Assembly (NCBI GenBank): GCA_020844525.1
Contig: JAJGAH010000086.1
Location: 1 to 8,522 of the forward strand
Origin: Eubacterium sp.
Lineage (GTDB): Bacteria; Bacillota; Clostridia; Lachnospirales; Lachnospiraceae
Direction: 5' to 3'
DNA length: 8,522 bases
Shown here: positions 1-5,870 of the stretch, one piece after another
How positions within the stretch are numbered: the first letter of the stretch is position 1
How the letters are laid out: each line of letters opens with the position of its first letter
Made by a program: the position numbers and the translations under genes
The notes under the pieces: generated by a model
Databases searched by the model: none
What the model was told of the DNA's origin: nothing
What the model saw: the letters and a program-made list of their open reading frames with translations, nothing else

Positions 1-477
1 GAACCTTGACAACTGAAGAGATCTTTTATCAGGTACTTCATTTCTGTGTCTGTGCCTTGAAAGTTACGAGCCGTTTTTCTCTGGTACGCGATGATCCGAT
101 TCGGGGAGCGGACAATATCACGAGGAAAGATCTGCAGACTGCTTCTGCGGATCAGGCGATGACAGGACATGGAAATGATACTTCCACCTGCAGCAGGCAT
201 GACAATCCTGCCTGCAACTGGCAGGGCATTCGGACCCGGGCAGATTCTCGGGCAGGACAAGTTCACTTGGACCCGTGGTGATGATCAGCAGTCATCCGCC
301 TGATAAAATCCCTCACGCGGTCATGCTGCCGCTTCCCGGGGCAGGAGATAAATACAGGAAAAATCAGCATACATCCAGTAACCGTAAACCATCAGCTGCA
401 CAGAACCAGCGCGACTGTTTCCGCACAATCTTTGTGCCTGATAGTCAGGGCTGATTCGGAAAAGCATTCATATACCC
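1..477. other. Region with no recognisable gene
   Basis: I recognise no gene here. Two frames stay open for a while. One runs from an ATG at 6 to 281. The other is open from 203 to a TGA at 452-454, with a possible ATG at 281 giving about 57 residues. Neither has a Shine-Dalgarno upstream, and neither product has a family motif I know. A small perfect hairpin (CCTGCC, 7-nt loop, GGCAGG) lies at 207-225 but has no T-run after it. The stretch sits between the window edge and a decayed mobile-element-type gene, so it may be leftover accessory DNA. That last point is inference. Confidence 0.5.
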
Positions 478-491
478 AGGAGGTGATACAG

Positions 492-602
492 ATAAACAAC
501 AAGAGAACACCAGCACAGCTACAGCAGGAATTAGATCAGACAAAGCACCTGAAAAAATATTACGAGAACGAAATCAAAATCAGAAAGGCGCAACTTGGCC
601 AT
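492..602 (+). pseudogene. Start-lost, truncated DUF3847-like gene relic
   Basis: The reading frame from 492 encodes about 36 residues beginning INNKRTPAQLQQELDQ, then TKHLKKYYENEIKIRKAQL. This charged, helical, coiled-coil-like sequence resembles the start of DUF3847 proteins, small proteins of unknown function carried by conjugative and mobilisable elements of Clostridia. A perfect AGGAGG lies at 478-483, eight bases before 492, exactly where a start codon belongs. The codon there is ATA, one base from ATG. The later conserved part of the family, which from memory includes an RTHRLC-type motif, is missing. After about residue 36 the frame runs into an inverted repeat and sequence antisense to the tRNA. 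I read it as a dead remnant of an integrated element beside the tRNA. The family assignment is by eye and moderate; the missing start codon is seen directly. Confidence 0.5.
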
Positions 603-658
603 TCAGGACTTTGGCAGAATAAAAAGCGCGCAAACCCGCACCAATTCTGCCACCTGAA
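602..658. repeat. Large interrupted inverted repeat
   Basis: The left arm is TTCAGG (602-607) plus TGGCAGAAT (612-620). The right arm, ATTCTGCCA (644-652) plus CCTGAA (653-658), is its exact reverse complement. A 4-base bulge (608-611) breaks the left arm and the loop is 23 bases. This gives 15 pairs in either strand's transcript. No T-run follows on either side, so a terminator is unlikely. It starts where the DUF3847-like reading frame loses its similarity, so it could be an element end or a scar; that is inference. Confidence 0.55.
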
Positions 659-736
659 AAAGGTTTTTTGGAATTTTTCTTGGAATTGTTATGATTCTGT
701 TACAAAAGGCAATTTTAATAACTTTTTCCTGAAAGC

Positions 737-780
737 AAAAAGATACCGCAAACCCCCATTTTTTAAGGGTTTGCGGCATC
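737..780 (-). terminator. Intrinsic terminator of tRNA-Pro
   Basis: Arms 742-755 and 767-776 plus 777-780 form a 14-pair stem. In the minus-strand RNA it is unbroken, with one G-U wobble, around a short A-rich loop. The minus strand then reads TTTTT (737-741). The stem begins about 14 bases after the tRNA 3' end. No T-run follows on the plus strand, so it serves minus-strand transcription. Confidence 0.85.
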
Positions 781-793
781 TCCAAAACGATTA

Positions 794-867
<74 letters not shown>

Positions 868-906
868 ACAGCTTACGGCTGACTTATTTATCAACCAGCG
901 AAAATC

Positions 907-935
907 ATCATACTAAATTTACATACACTTGTCAA
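907..935 (-). promoter_or_regulatory. Promoter of tRNA-Pro
   Basis: The minus strand reads TTGACA (930-935), exactly 17 bases, then TATGAT (907-912). This is close to a perfect housekeeping sigma promoter. Transcription would begin near 900, giving a leader of about 33 bases before the tRNA 5' end at 867. Confidence 0.88.
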
Positions 936-1000
936 CACTTTTTTGCATTTTTTACATGTGTTTTTATGCATGCTTTTATAATGCTTGTTTTTATGCTTAC
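936..1000 (-). promoter_or_regulatory. A-tract region upstream of the tRNA promoter (UP-element-like)
   Basis: Immediately upstream of the -35 box the minus strand has runs of A, including two exact copies of GCATAAAAAC (960-969 and 987-996, offset 27) and related GCAT-A-rich units between them. A-tracts just upstream of a strong stable-RNA promoter typically act as UP elements bound by the RNA polymerase alpha subunits. The role is inferred from position and composition only. Confidence 0.4.
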
Positions 1001-1044
1001 GCTTCCCAGCTGATGATATGAAAAGAGCCTTCTTAATTTATAAA

Positions 1045-1082
1045 GTCCCCGCAAGCAGATGATCACATCCGCCTGCGGGGAT
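1045..1082 (-). terminator. Probable terminator of fucI
   Basis: Arms CCCCGCAAGC (1047-1056) and GCCTGCGGGG (1071-1080) pair fully in minus-strand RNA, with one G-U. An inner stem GATG/CATC closes on a 4-base loop (1058-1069). The minus strand continues ACTTTATAAATT, a weak T-tract. The stem is very stable and lies after the fucI stop and before the tRNA promoter, so termination is the most likely job, with moderate strength. Confidence 0.6.
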
Positions 1083-1090
1083 GTTGCAAT

Positions 1091-1144
1091 ATTTTCCGCG
1101 GGCATACCCAGGCTGTCCATCTATGCAAGCCGCCCGTGGAAAAT
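1091..1144. repeat. Inverted repeat in the fucI 3' region
   Basis: Arms ATTTTCCGCGGGC (1091-1103) and GCCCGTGGAAAAT (1132-1144) match at 12 of 13 positions. Inside the loop GCATA and TATGC can pair again. In plus-strand RNA the odd position is a G-U wobble; in minus-strand RNA it is an A-C mismatch. No T-run follows on either side. It lies just after the fucI stop codon, so in fucI mRNA it would be a 3' stem that could protect the message or form the first part of a double terminator with 1045-1082. Confidence 0.5.
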
Positions 1145-1164
1145 AGTGCTGCCATAAAAAAATA

Positions 1165-3003
1165 TTATTTATACTTCTTGTACAGCGGTCCGAATGCTGC
1201 GCATGCTCTGTAATCAGCGCCCTCTTTGTCTTTGGTGCCGAATGCGTTCCATGCTGCCGGACGATAGATCTTCTCATCCGGAACATTGTGCATTGCAACC
1301 GGGATACGAAGCATGGAAGCGAAGGTGATCAGATCTGCTCCGATATGACCGTATACAGTTGCGCCATGGTTAGCTCCCCAGTTACGCATTACGTCATATG
1401 CTGTGCAGAATGCGCTTCCCGGAATGTGGTCTACACGAGGTGTGAACCATGTGCAGGGCCATGTGTAGTCTGTTCTCTTCCAAAGAGTATCGGTTACTTC
1501 ATCCGGAAGTGCTACGGTCCATCCTTCTGCGATCTGCAGGAACGGTCCAAGGCCCTTTACGAGGTTCAGACGAACCATGGTAACCGGCATCTCTGTCTTT
1601 GTAAGGAATCTTGAAGAATATCCGCCTCCACGGAAGTATCCGTTATCAGCCGGCGGCCACTCTGTAGCCTGGCACATTGCCTTCTGATCCTCTTCGGTCA
1701 GCTCCCACCATGGCTTGATGGTCGGGTTGCCGTCTGCATCCTTGCAGACACCGGAGAAATCAAGTGCAGAAGCACCGGAGTTGATCAGGTGCAGGAAACC
1801 ATCTGCATCCTTGGCATGACCCTCGATGTCATATCCGGTAACTCTCTTTACAGACTCACCACTCCAGTATGTACGTACATCGGAGAACATTGCTGCGCGT
1901 CCGGTCAGCTGCTTCTCGAACAGCATGCACAGACCGTTCAGGCAGTCATTCTCGGTAGCAAGAACGTACGGCTCGCGAGCGCCATCGTAATCGAAGGAAG
2001 TAGAAAGGAATGCTTCCGGATAGTCGCAGTTTGGCCAGTGATCTGTCCACTGTCTCTGACCCTGGAAACCACCTGCAATTGCATTGTGGCCAAGTGCCTC
2101 CTCTTCGAACTTCTGTCCGCCTGCGGTAACCTTCTCATCAGCAAGCTTTGCGTTTCCACGCATCAGGTCCTTGATGATGATGTACATCTTTACTGTGAAC
2201 TCCCACTGTTTGTCCTTAACCTCACGGGACTTCTGAATCCACTCAGGGTTCTTGTCCCATGCTTCCTTGCAGTTTTCCTTTGTCCACTTGAGTGCTCTCT
2301 CGAACTCAGCCTTGTCGTAGATGCCCTCTTCCATACGACGAAGAACTTCTACCTCATCAACGGACTCTACACGCATGCCAAGATAGGACTCCATGAAATC
2401 CTGATCCATGATGGAACCGCCAATACCCATCGTAACGGAACCGATCTGCAGGTAGCTCATGCCGCGGAGAGATGCAGCAGCAACAGCTGCGCGTCCGAAG
2501 CGGAGAAGCATCTCCGTAACATCCTCCGGGATGGTGTCATCATCTGCTTCCTGTACGTCACGGCCATACATGCCGAATGCAGGAATTCCCTTCTGTGCAT
2601 GAGTAGCAAGTACGGATGCCAGATATACAGCACCAGGTCTCTCAGTAGCGTTCAGGCCCCATACACCTTTGATCGTGGTGGGATCCATATCCATGGTCTC
2701 CGATCCATAGCACCAGCAGGGTGTAACGGTAAGGGTGATGTCAACGCCCTCTTTCTTGAACTGCTCTGCGCAGAGTGCGCTCTCACGAACACGTCCGATT
2801 GTTGTATTGGAAATAACGACCTTGACCGGGGTGCCATCTGCATATCTCAGGTTGTCCTCATAGAGCTTCTTTGCTCTCTGAGCCATTCCCATTGTCTGCT
2901 CTTCCAGAGATCCTCTTACATCCAGAGGGCCCTTACGTCCATCAATGACAGGACGAATACCGATAACCGGATGTCCACCGATCAGTTTTCTTGTGTCAGC
3001 CAT
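1165..3003 (-). CDS. fucI: L-fucose isomerase
   Basis: Cytoplasmic Mn2+-dependent ketol isomerase converting L-fucose to L-fuculose, the first step of fucose use; the family often also accepts D-arabinose. The 612-residue product aligns by eye with Escherichia coli FucI (591 aa) along its whole length: [10 protein letters not shown] (14-23), SLEEQTM (32-38), [17 protein letters not shown] (92-108), [13 protein letters not shown] (118-130), [10 protein letters not shown] (308-317) and NWGANHG (541-547). The metal ligands known in E. coli (E337, D361, H528) correspond to E351, D375 and H546. The start at 3003 (MADTRKL) has GGGAGGT seven bases upstream; a longer reading of the frame lacks such a site. 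No fucK, fucA, fucO or fucP lies nearby. The AraC regulator transcribed away from it is the likely controller. Confidence 0.97.
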   Translation of the reverse strand: MADTRKLIGGHPVIGIRPVIDGRKGPLDVRGSLEEQTMGMAQRAKKLYEDNLRYADGTPVKVVISNTTIGRVRESALCAEQFKKEGVDITLTVTPCWCYGSETMDMDPTTIKGVWGLNATERPGAVYLASVLATHAQKGIPAFGMYGRDVQEADDDTIPEDVTEMLLRFGRAAVAAASLRGMSYLQIGSVTMGIGGSIMDQDFMESYLGMRVESVDEVEVLRRMEEGIYDKAEFERALKWTKENCKEAWDKNPEWIQKSREVKDKQWEFTVKMYIIIKDLMRGNAKLADEKVTAGGQKFEEEALGHNAIAGGFQGQRQWTDHWPNCDYPEAFLSTSFDYDGAREPYVLATENDCLNGLCMLFEKQLTGRAAMFSDVRTYWSGESVKRVTGYDIEGHAKDADGFLHLINSGASALDFSGVCKDADGNPTIKPWWELTEEDQKAMCQATEWPPADNGYFRGGGYSSRFLTKTEMPVTMVRLNLVKGLGPFLQIAEGWTVALPDEVTDTLWKRTDYTWPCTWFTPRVDHIPGSAFCTAYDVMRNWGANHGATVYGHIGADLITFASMLRIPVAMHNVPDEKIYRPAAWNAFGTKDKEGADYRACAAFGPLYKKYK

Positions 3004-3077
3004 AAAAATACCTCCCATCCTGAATTTGTCATCAGAATCTGCCAGCATAACGTTTCGCCGGCAAATCAAAATAAAAC

Positions 3078-3089
3078 GGGCATATGCCC
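3078..3089. promoter_or_regulatory. Perfect 12-bp palindrome in the fucI leader
   Basis: GGGCATATGCCC is a perfect palindrome lying about 75 bases upstream of the fucI start and just downstream of the candidate -10 box. In that position it could be an operator for a dimeric repressor or a small hairpin in the mRNA leader. No identity for the binder can be read from it. Confidence 0.4.
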
Positions 3090-3102
3090 AACTCATGGCA
3101 CT

Positions 3103-3111
3103 ATTGTAGCA
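3103..3111 (-). promoter_or_regulatory. Candidate extended -10 promoter of fucI
   Basis: The minus strand reads TGCTACAAT, an extended -10 element (TGnTACAAT). A 17-base spacer leads to TACTAT (3126-3131), a poor -35. A weak -35 with a good extended -10 is typical of activator-dependent promoters, which fits control by the divergent AraC protein. The leader would be roughly 90 to 95 bases. Confidence 0.4.
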
Positions 3112-3175
3112 CTTCCATCCTGCGGATAGTAGTGTTATAATCGTTTCATGTAGTAAGATATTCACTTTTTTATTA

Positions 3176-3221
3176 TTTTTGTACGTTCATGACAAAATCA
3201 GCATTCTGTTTTTGTACAAAA
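3176..3221. promoter_or_regulatory. Repeated TTTTTGTAC motif, candidate regulator sites
   Basis: TTTTTGTAC occurs at 3176-3184 and 3209-3217 in the same orientation, offset 33 bases, about three helical turns. The second copy extends into a perfect 12-bp palindrome TTTTGTACAAAA (3210-3221). AraC-family proteins usually bind directly repeated half-sites near the -35 of a target, and this pair lies in the fucI/araC intergenic region upstream of the fucI promoter candidate. Binding is inferred; only the repeats are seen. Confidence 0.4.
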
Positions 3222-3339
3222 TAGATGCTTTATCGTGCATCATTCATAAAATCCAGGCACTGACTTTTGCTATATTTTTTTAATACGCCGCCTTTATTTT
3301 CACGAATTGTGCAAACTGCCAGAACAGTGAGGAATTATT

Positions 3340-4194
3340 ATGCAGTTTATGGACCTGAACGAGAAGCGCCAGCACGGCACCTCTGATTTTCCCTTTGCCT
3401 ATTACCATCTCGACCGCCAGCACCCACGCTATGTGATGAATTATCACTGGCATCAGGAGTATGAGCTGATCCGTGTTCTGTCCGGTGAACTGGACATGAC
3501 GCTTGATGAGCGCAGTCTGCGCATGCAGGCCGGTGATCTGGTATTTGTACACGGGGGTGTTCTGCACTCCGGCACCCCGCACGACTGTGTCTACGAGTGT
3601 CTCGTTTTCGATCTGAACGCCTTCACGCGCCACAATTCAAGCTGCGGTGCTTATATTCAGAAGATCCTGGACCGTTCTGCCCTTGTCTTTGATTTTTTTG
3701 CGGGTGAAAAATATCATACTTCCGTTATGTCCATCACGAATCACATCTTCGATGCGATGAGCTGCCCATATCCGGGCTTTGAGATGATGGTGATTGGCGA
3801 GCTGTATCACTTTTTTTCCGTTGTCTTTCGTGACCATTTGTACATGGAATCCATCCCTCAGACCAGAAAGGGCTACCGTAAGGTTCTCCAGCTCCGGAAG
3901 GTTCTGGACTATATTGACAAAAATTACAGCCAGCCCATCACGCTGGATGAGCTGGCTGCTGCCGCTTCCATGTCCCCGAAGTACTTCTGCCGCTTCTTCA
4001 GCAGCATGACGCACCGGACGCCCATGGACTATCTGAATTATCAAAGAATTGAACACGCCTGCTACGAGCTCTCTACAACGGACAGCTCCGTAACAGATGT
4101 GGCGTATGCCTGCGGGTTCGGCGATGTGAGCTATTTCATCAAGATTTTCCGGAAATACAAGGGGACAACACCCGGAAAATATGCTGGAAAATAA
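3340..4194 (+). CDS. AraC-family transcriptional regulator with cupin sensor domain
   Basis: A 284-residue DNA-binding regulator. The N-terminal half is a cupin-type ligand domain: HWHQEYELIRVLSGELDM (36-53), then AGDLVFVHGGVLHSG (64-78), the usual histidine-rich strand and GD turn. The C-terminal 100 residues hold the two helix-turn-helix motifs of AraC/XylS proteins: first about 201-222 (LDELAAAASMSPKYFCRFF), second about 249-271 (VTDVAYACGFGDVSYFIKIF), ending in the signature TPGKY (277-281). Length is normal for the family. GAGG at 3329-3332 sits seven bases before the ATG. It is divergent from fucI with 336 bp between starts, so control of fucI by L-fucose or a derivative is the obvious hypothesis. 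The ligand cannot be read from sequence, and I see no confident promoter for it. Confidence 0.93.
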   Translation: MQFMDLNEKRQHGTSDFPFAYYHLDRQHPRYVMNYHWHQEYELIRVLSGELDMTLDERSLRMQAGDLVFVHGGVLHSGTPHDCVYECLVFDLNAFTRHNSSCGAYIQKILDRSALVFDFFAGEKYHTSVMSITNHIFDAMSCPYPGFEMMVIGELYHFFSVVFRDHLYMESIPQTRKGYRKVLQLRKVLDYIDKNYSQPITLDELAAAASMSPKYFCRFFSSMTHRTPMDYLNYQRIEHACYELSTTDSSVTDVAYACGFGDVSYFIKIFRKYKGTTPGKYAGK

Positions 4195-4213
4195 TATCTG
4201 ATACTTATGCTTC

Positions 4214-5737
4214 CTATGCCTTCTCTGACCCCGCCTGTGTCTGCGCTTGCGCTTGCGCCTGTGTCTGCGACTGTGTCTGCGCTTGCGACTGTGCCTGCGC
4301 CTGTGTCTTCTCCTGCTCCTGCTTCATTGCTGTTGCCTTCCTTCGCCCTGCGATATACGCAATCAGCTTTTCGAAGTAGACCTTGAGCAGACCGCCGCAG
4401 GGAACAGCGATGATCATGCCAAGCAGGCCGCCGACTTTTTCACCGATCAGCAGTGAAACGATGACCAGGACCGGATGGATGCGGATGCTGTTTCCCAGAA
4501 GCTTCGGATTTACAACATTTCCATCAATGGTCTGCAAAATAAACAGCACCACCATGGCGATGATGAACCGCTGCAGGTTCCAGTTCAGCAGGCAGACGAT
4601 CGCTGTGGACCCATAGGCCACGAAGGGCCCCACATAGGGGATCAGGTTTCCAATGCCGGTCAGAACACCGATGATGATTGCGTATCTGACATGGATAACC
4701 GATAGTGTAATGCTGACTGCCACTGCCATGAACAGGGCGTCAATCAGCTGTCCGCGGATGTATCCGGAGAATACGCGATCTGCCTCGGAGGCAAATTCCT
4801 CCAGATACTTTCTGCCCTTCTTGCCGGCAATCGTCCGGAACACATGTCCCCAGTATTTCTTCAATCCTTCCCCGTCAACCATGAAGTAGATGCCAAAGAT
4901 GATTGCAAAGAGCAGCATGGAGAAGAAGGATGGCAGATTCTTGATATTGCCGATCAGATTCCGTGCGATTTTTTCGATAGAATCCGATACTGCAGTTCCC
5001 GCCTGGTTCACAAGATCATTGATCTGCGCAGAAGAGATGTTCAGCTTGTGCAGTACAGATTCGATGTTGACCGCCAGCGCATTCAGGTTGTTTACAAAGC
5101 CGACCGTAATGGTGTCAAAGCTTTTCATGCTGATGACACTCAGCTGGCTTGTGATGGTGGATACGATCAGCGACAGGAGAACGAAGATGATCAGCGCAAC
5201 GATCAGACAGGTGATCGCAACCGCAAGCCCCCGGGTGGATCTTTTCTTGTTCTTCCCCCGGCGAAAGCTGCGCCGTATTTTTTTATTCGAAGCCTCTTCC
5301 GATGTGAACTGCCTTACTTCCTGGGTACCTGGTCTTTCCTCTTGTGTGTGCAGTTTTTCTTCCTGTGTATTTATTTTCTTCGCACCGGAACTGTCCGGAA
5401 TTTTTTCTCCACCGATGAATTTCCTGCCGGACAGACGGTCACGGAGCATGTCCAGTCGTCTCTCAAAAAAATTCACCATCGGGTACAGGAGGTAGGCAAA
5501 TACCAGACCGAGAATCAGCGGCTTTGTAATGACGCCAAGCCAGTTGATGCCCGACCCGATCGCACCGAAGATATTGCCCACATGATCAAAGAAGCGGATC
5601 AGAAAATACAGGATCATCACGGTCAGAATGACATAGAAGGAAATTCTGGTGTATTCCGGCCTGAAATTGTCCCGCATCCTTCTTTTTGAAGGTTTCTTTT
5701 CATTTTCTATGTTTTTTTCCGGTTCTTCCGTATCCAT
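4214..5737 (-). CDS. AI-2E family transporter (PF01594), with repeat-rich loop and tail
   Basis: A 507-residue polytopic membrane protein of the AI-2E (YdiK/PerM/TqsA-like) family; members export diverse solutes, and autoinducer-2 export is shown for only a few. Likely membrane segments are about 32-50, 66-88, 170-194, 270-287, 331-350, 352-384, 390-405 and 420-455. The family core is clear: GYIRGQLIDA (325-334), GIGNLIPYVGPFVAYGS (361-377), NPKLLGNSIRIHPV (410-423). Two parts are unusual: an insertion of about 80 hydrophilic residues (91-168) after the second segment, with four 7-residue repeats and a lysine/arginine cluster, and a C-terminal tail of twelve alternating X-Q pairs. I chose ATG 5737, which has AGAGGA a few bases upstream, over an in-frame TTG at 5785. 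It converges with the AraC gene (19 bp between stops) and may be co-transcribed with asnS. The substrate is unknown. Confidence 0.92.
   Translation of the reverse strand: MDTEEPEKNIENEKKPSKRRMRDNFRPEYTRISFYVILTVMILYFLIRFFDHVGNIFGAIGSGINWLGVITKPLILGLVFAYLLYPMVNFFERRLDMLRDRLSGRKFIGGEKIPDSSGAKKINTQEEKLHTQEERPGTQEVRQFTSEEASNKKIRRSFRRGKNKKRSTRGLAVAITCLIVALIIFVLLSLIVSTITSQLSVISMKSFDTITVGFVNNLNALAVNIESVLHKLNISSAQINDLVNQAGTAVSDSIEKIARNLIGNIKNLPSFFSMLLFAIIFGIYFMVDGEGLKKYWGHVFRTIAGKKGRKYLEEFASEADRVFSGYIRGQLIDALFMAVAVSITLSVIHVRYAIIIGVLTGIGNLIPYVGPFVAYGSTAIVCLLNWNLQRFIIAMVVLFILQTIDGNVVNPKLLGNSIRIHPVLVIVSLLIGEKVGGLLGMIIAVPCGGLLKVYFEKLIAYIAGRRKATAMKQEQEKTQAQAQSQAQTQSQTQAQAQAQTQAGSEKA
4232..4306 (-). repeat. 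Hexanucleotide repeat encoding the X-Q tail
   Basis: Residues 478-501 of the AI-2E protein are twelve consecutive dipeptides with glutamine second and alanine, serine or threonine first. The DNA is an imperfect 6-bp tandem array (units such as TGCGCT, TGTGTC, TGCGAC on the plus strand). The unit is a multiple of three, so slippage would lengthen or shorten the tail without breaking the frame. Confidence 0.85.
5285..5368 (-). repeat. Four 7-residue repeats in the cytoplasmic loop
   Basis: Residues 124-151 of the AI-2E protein read TQEEKLH, TQEERPG, TQEVRQF, TSEEASN: four units of exactly seven residues, equal to 21-bp DNA units with divergence. They lie in the loop between predicted membrane segments 2 and 3. 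The array is in frame and looks like an old internal tandem duplication that has drifted. Confidence 0.75.
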
Positions 5738-5751
5738 ATCTTCCTCTTGAA

Positions 5752-5811
5752 AATCTTTACTCTCATGCTTCGGACACGCTGGCAATCTTTACCTTCATGC
5801 TTTGGACATGC
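5752..5811. repeat. Diverged 28-bp direct repeat before the AI-2E gene
   Basis: Positions 5752-5779 and 5784-5811 match at 24 of 28 bases, with a 4-base gap and a 32-base period. All four differences are C/T. Both copies share the core AATCTTTAC and TCATGCTT. On the minus strand they fall between the asnS stop and the AI-2E start, ending about 15 bases before that start. The period is not a multiple of three, so this is not a coding repeat. It could be a doubled regulatory site in the AI-2E leader; function unknown. Confidence 0.8.
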
Positions 5812-5825
5812 CATCTTCCATATGC

Positions 5826-5853
5826 ACTGTATGTCAGCGATTATTTCTGACAA
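5826..5853 (-). promoter_or_regulatory. Weak candidate promoter of the AI-2E gene
   Basis: The minus strand reads TTGTCA (5848-5853), 16 bases, then TACAGT (5826-5831). The same stretch contains an inverted repeat TGTCAG / CTGACA with a 9-base loop (5832-5852), which could be an operator or a small hairpin. No T-run follows, so it does not look like an asnS terminator. The match is only fair, and transcription from asnS is an alternative source. Confidence 0.3.
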
Positions 5854-5870
5854 ATCCCGCGCATCCCACA

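Noticed and set aside
6..34. TTGACA at 6-11 as a promoter at the window start
   Set aside because: No acceptable -10 box occurs at 16 to 18 bases downstream.
668..695. Possible plus-strand promoter TTGGAA, 16 bases, TATGAT
   Set aside because: It would transcribe into the antisense of the tRNA terminator and the tRNA, with no gene to serve. The region is AT-rich, where such matches arise by chance.
1789..3129. 446-codon open frame on the plus strand opposite fucI
   Set aside because: It is fully antisense to a gene with clear full-length homology and has cysteine-rich, low-plausibility sequence and no recognisable motif. It is a shadow of fucI codon use.
3135..3155. cre-like (CcpA) site TGAAACG...ATAACA upstream of fucI on the minus strand
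   Set aside because: One base of the consensus spacing is missing, so the central CG and flanking halves do not align with the cre pattern.
4144..4180. 9-bp inverted repeat ATTTTCCGG/CCGGAAAAT near the end of the AraC gene as a bidirectional terminator
   Set aside because: It lies inside the conserved IFRKYKGTTPGKY coding segment and has no T-run on either side. Coding constraint explains it.
4844..5689. 281-codon open frame opposite the AI-2E gene
   Set aside because: Antisense shadow of a well-supported membrane protein gene; its composition reflects reverse-complemented hydrophobic codons.
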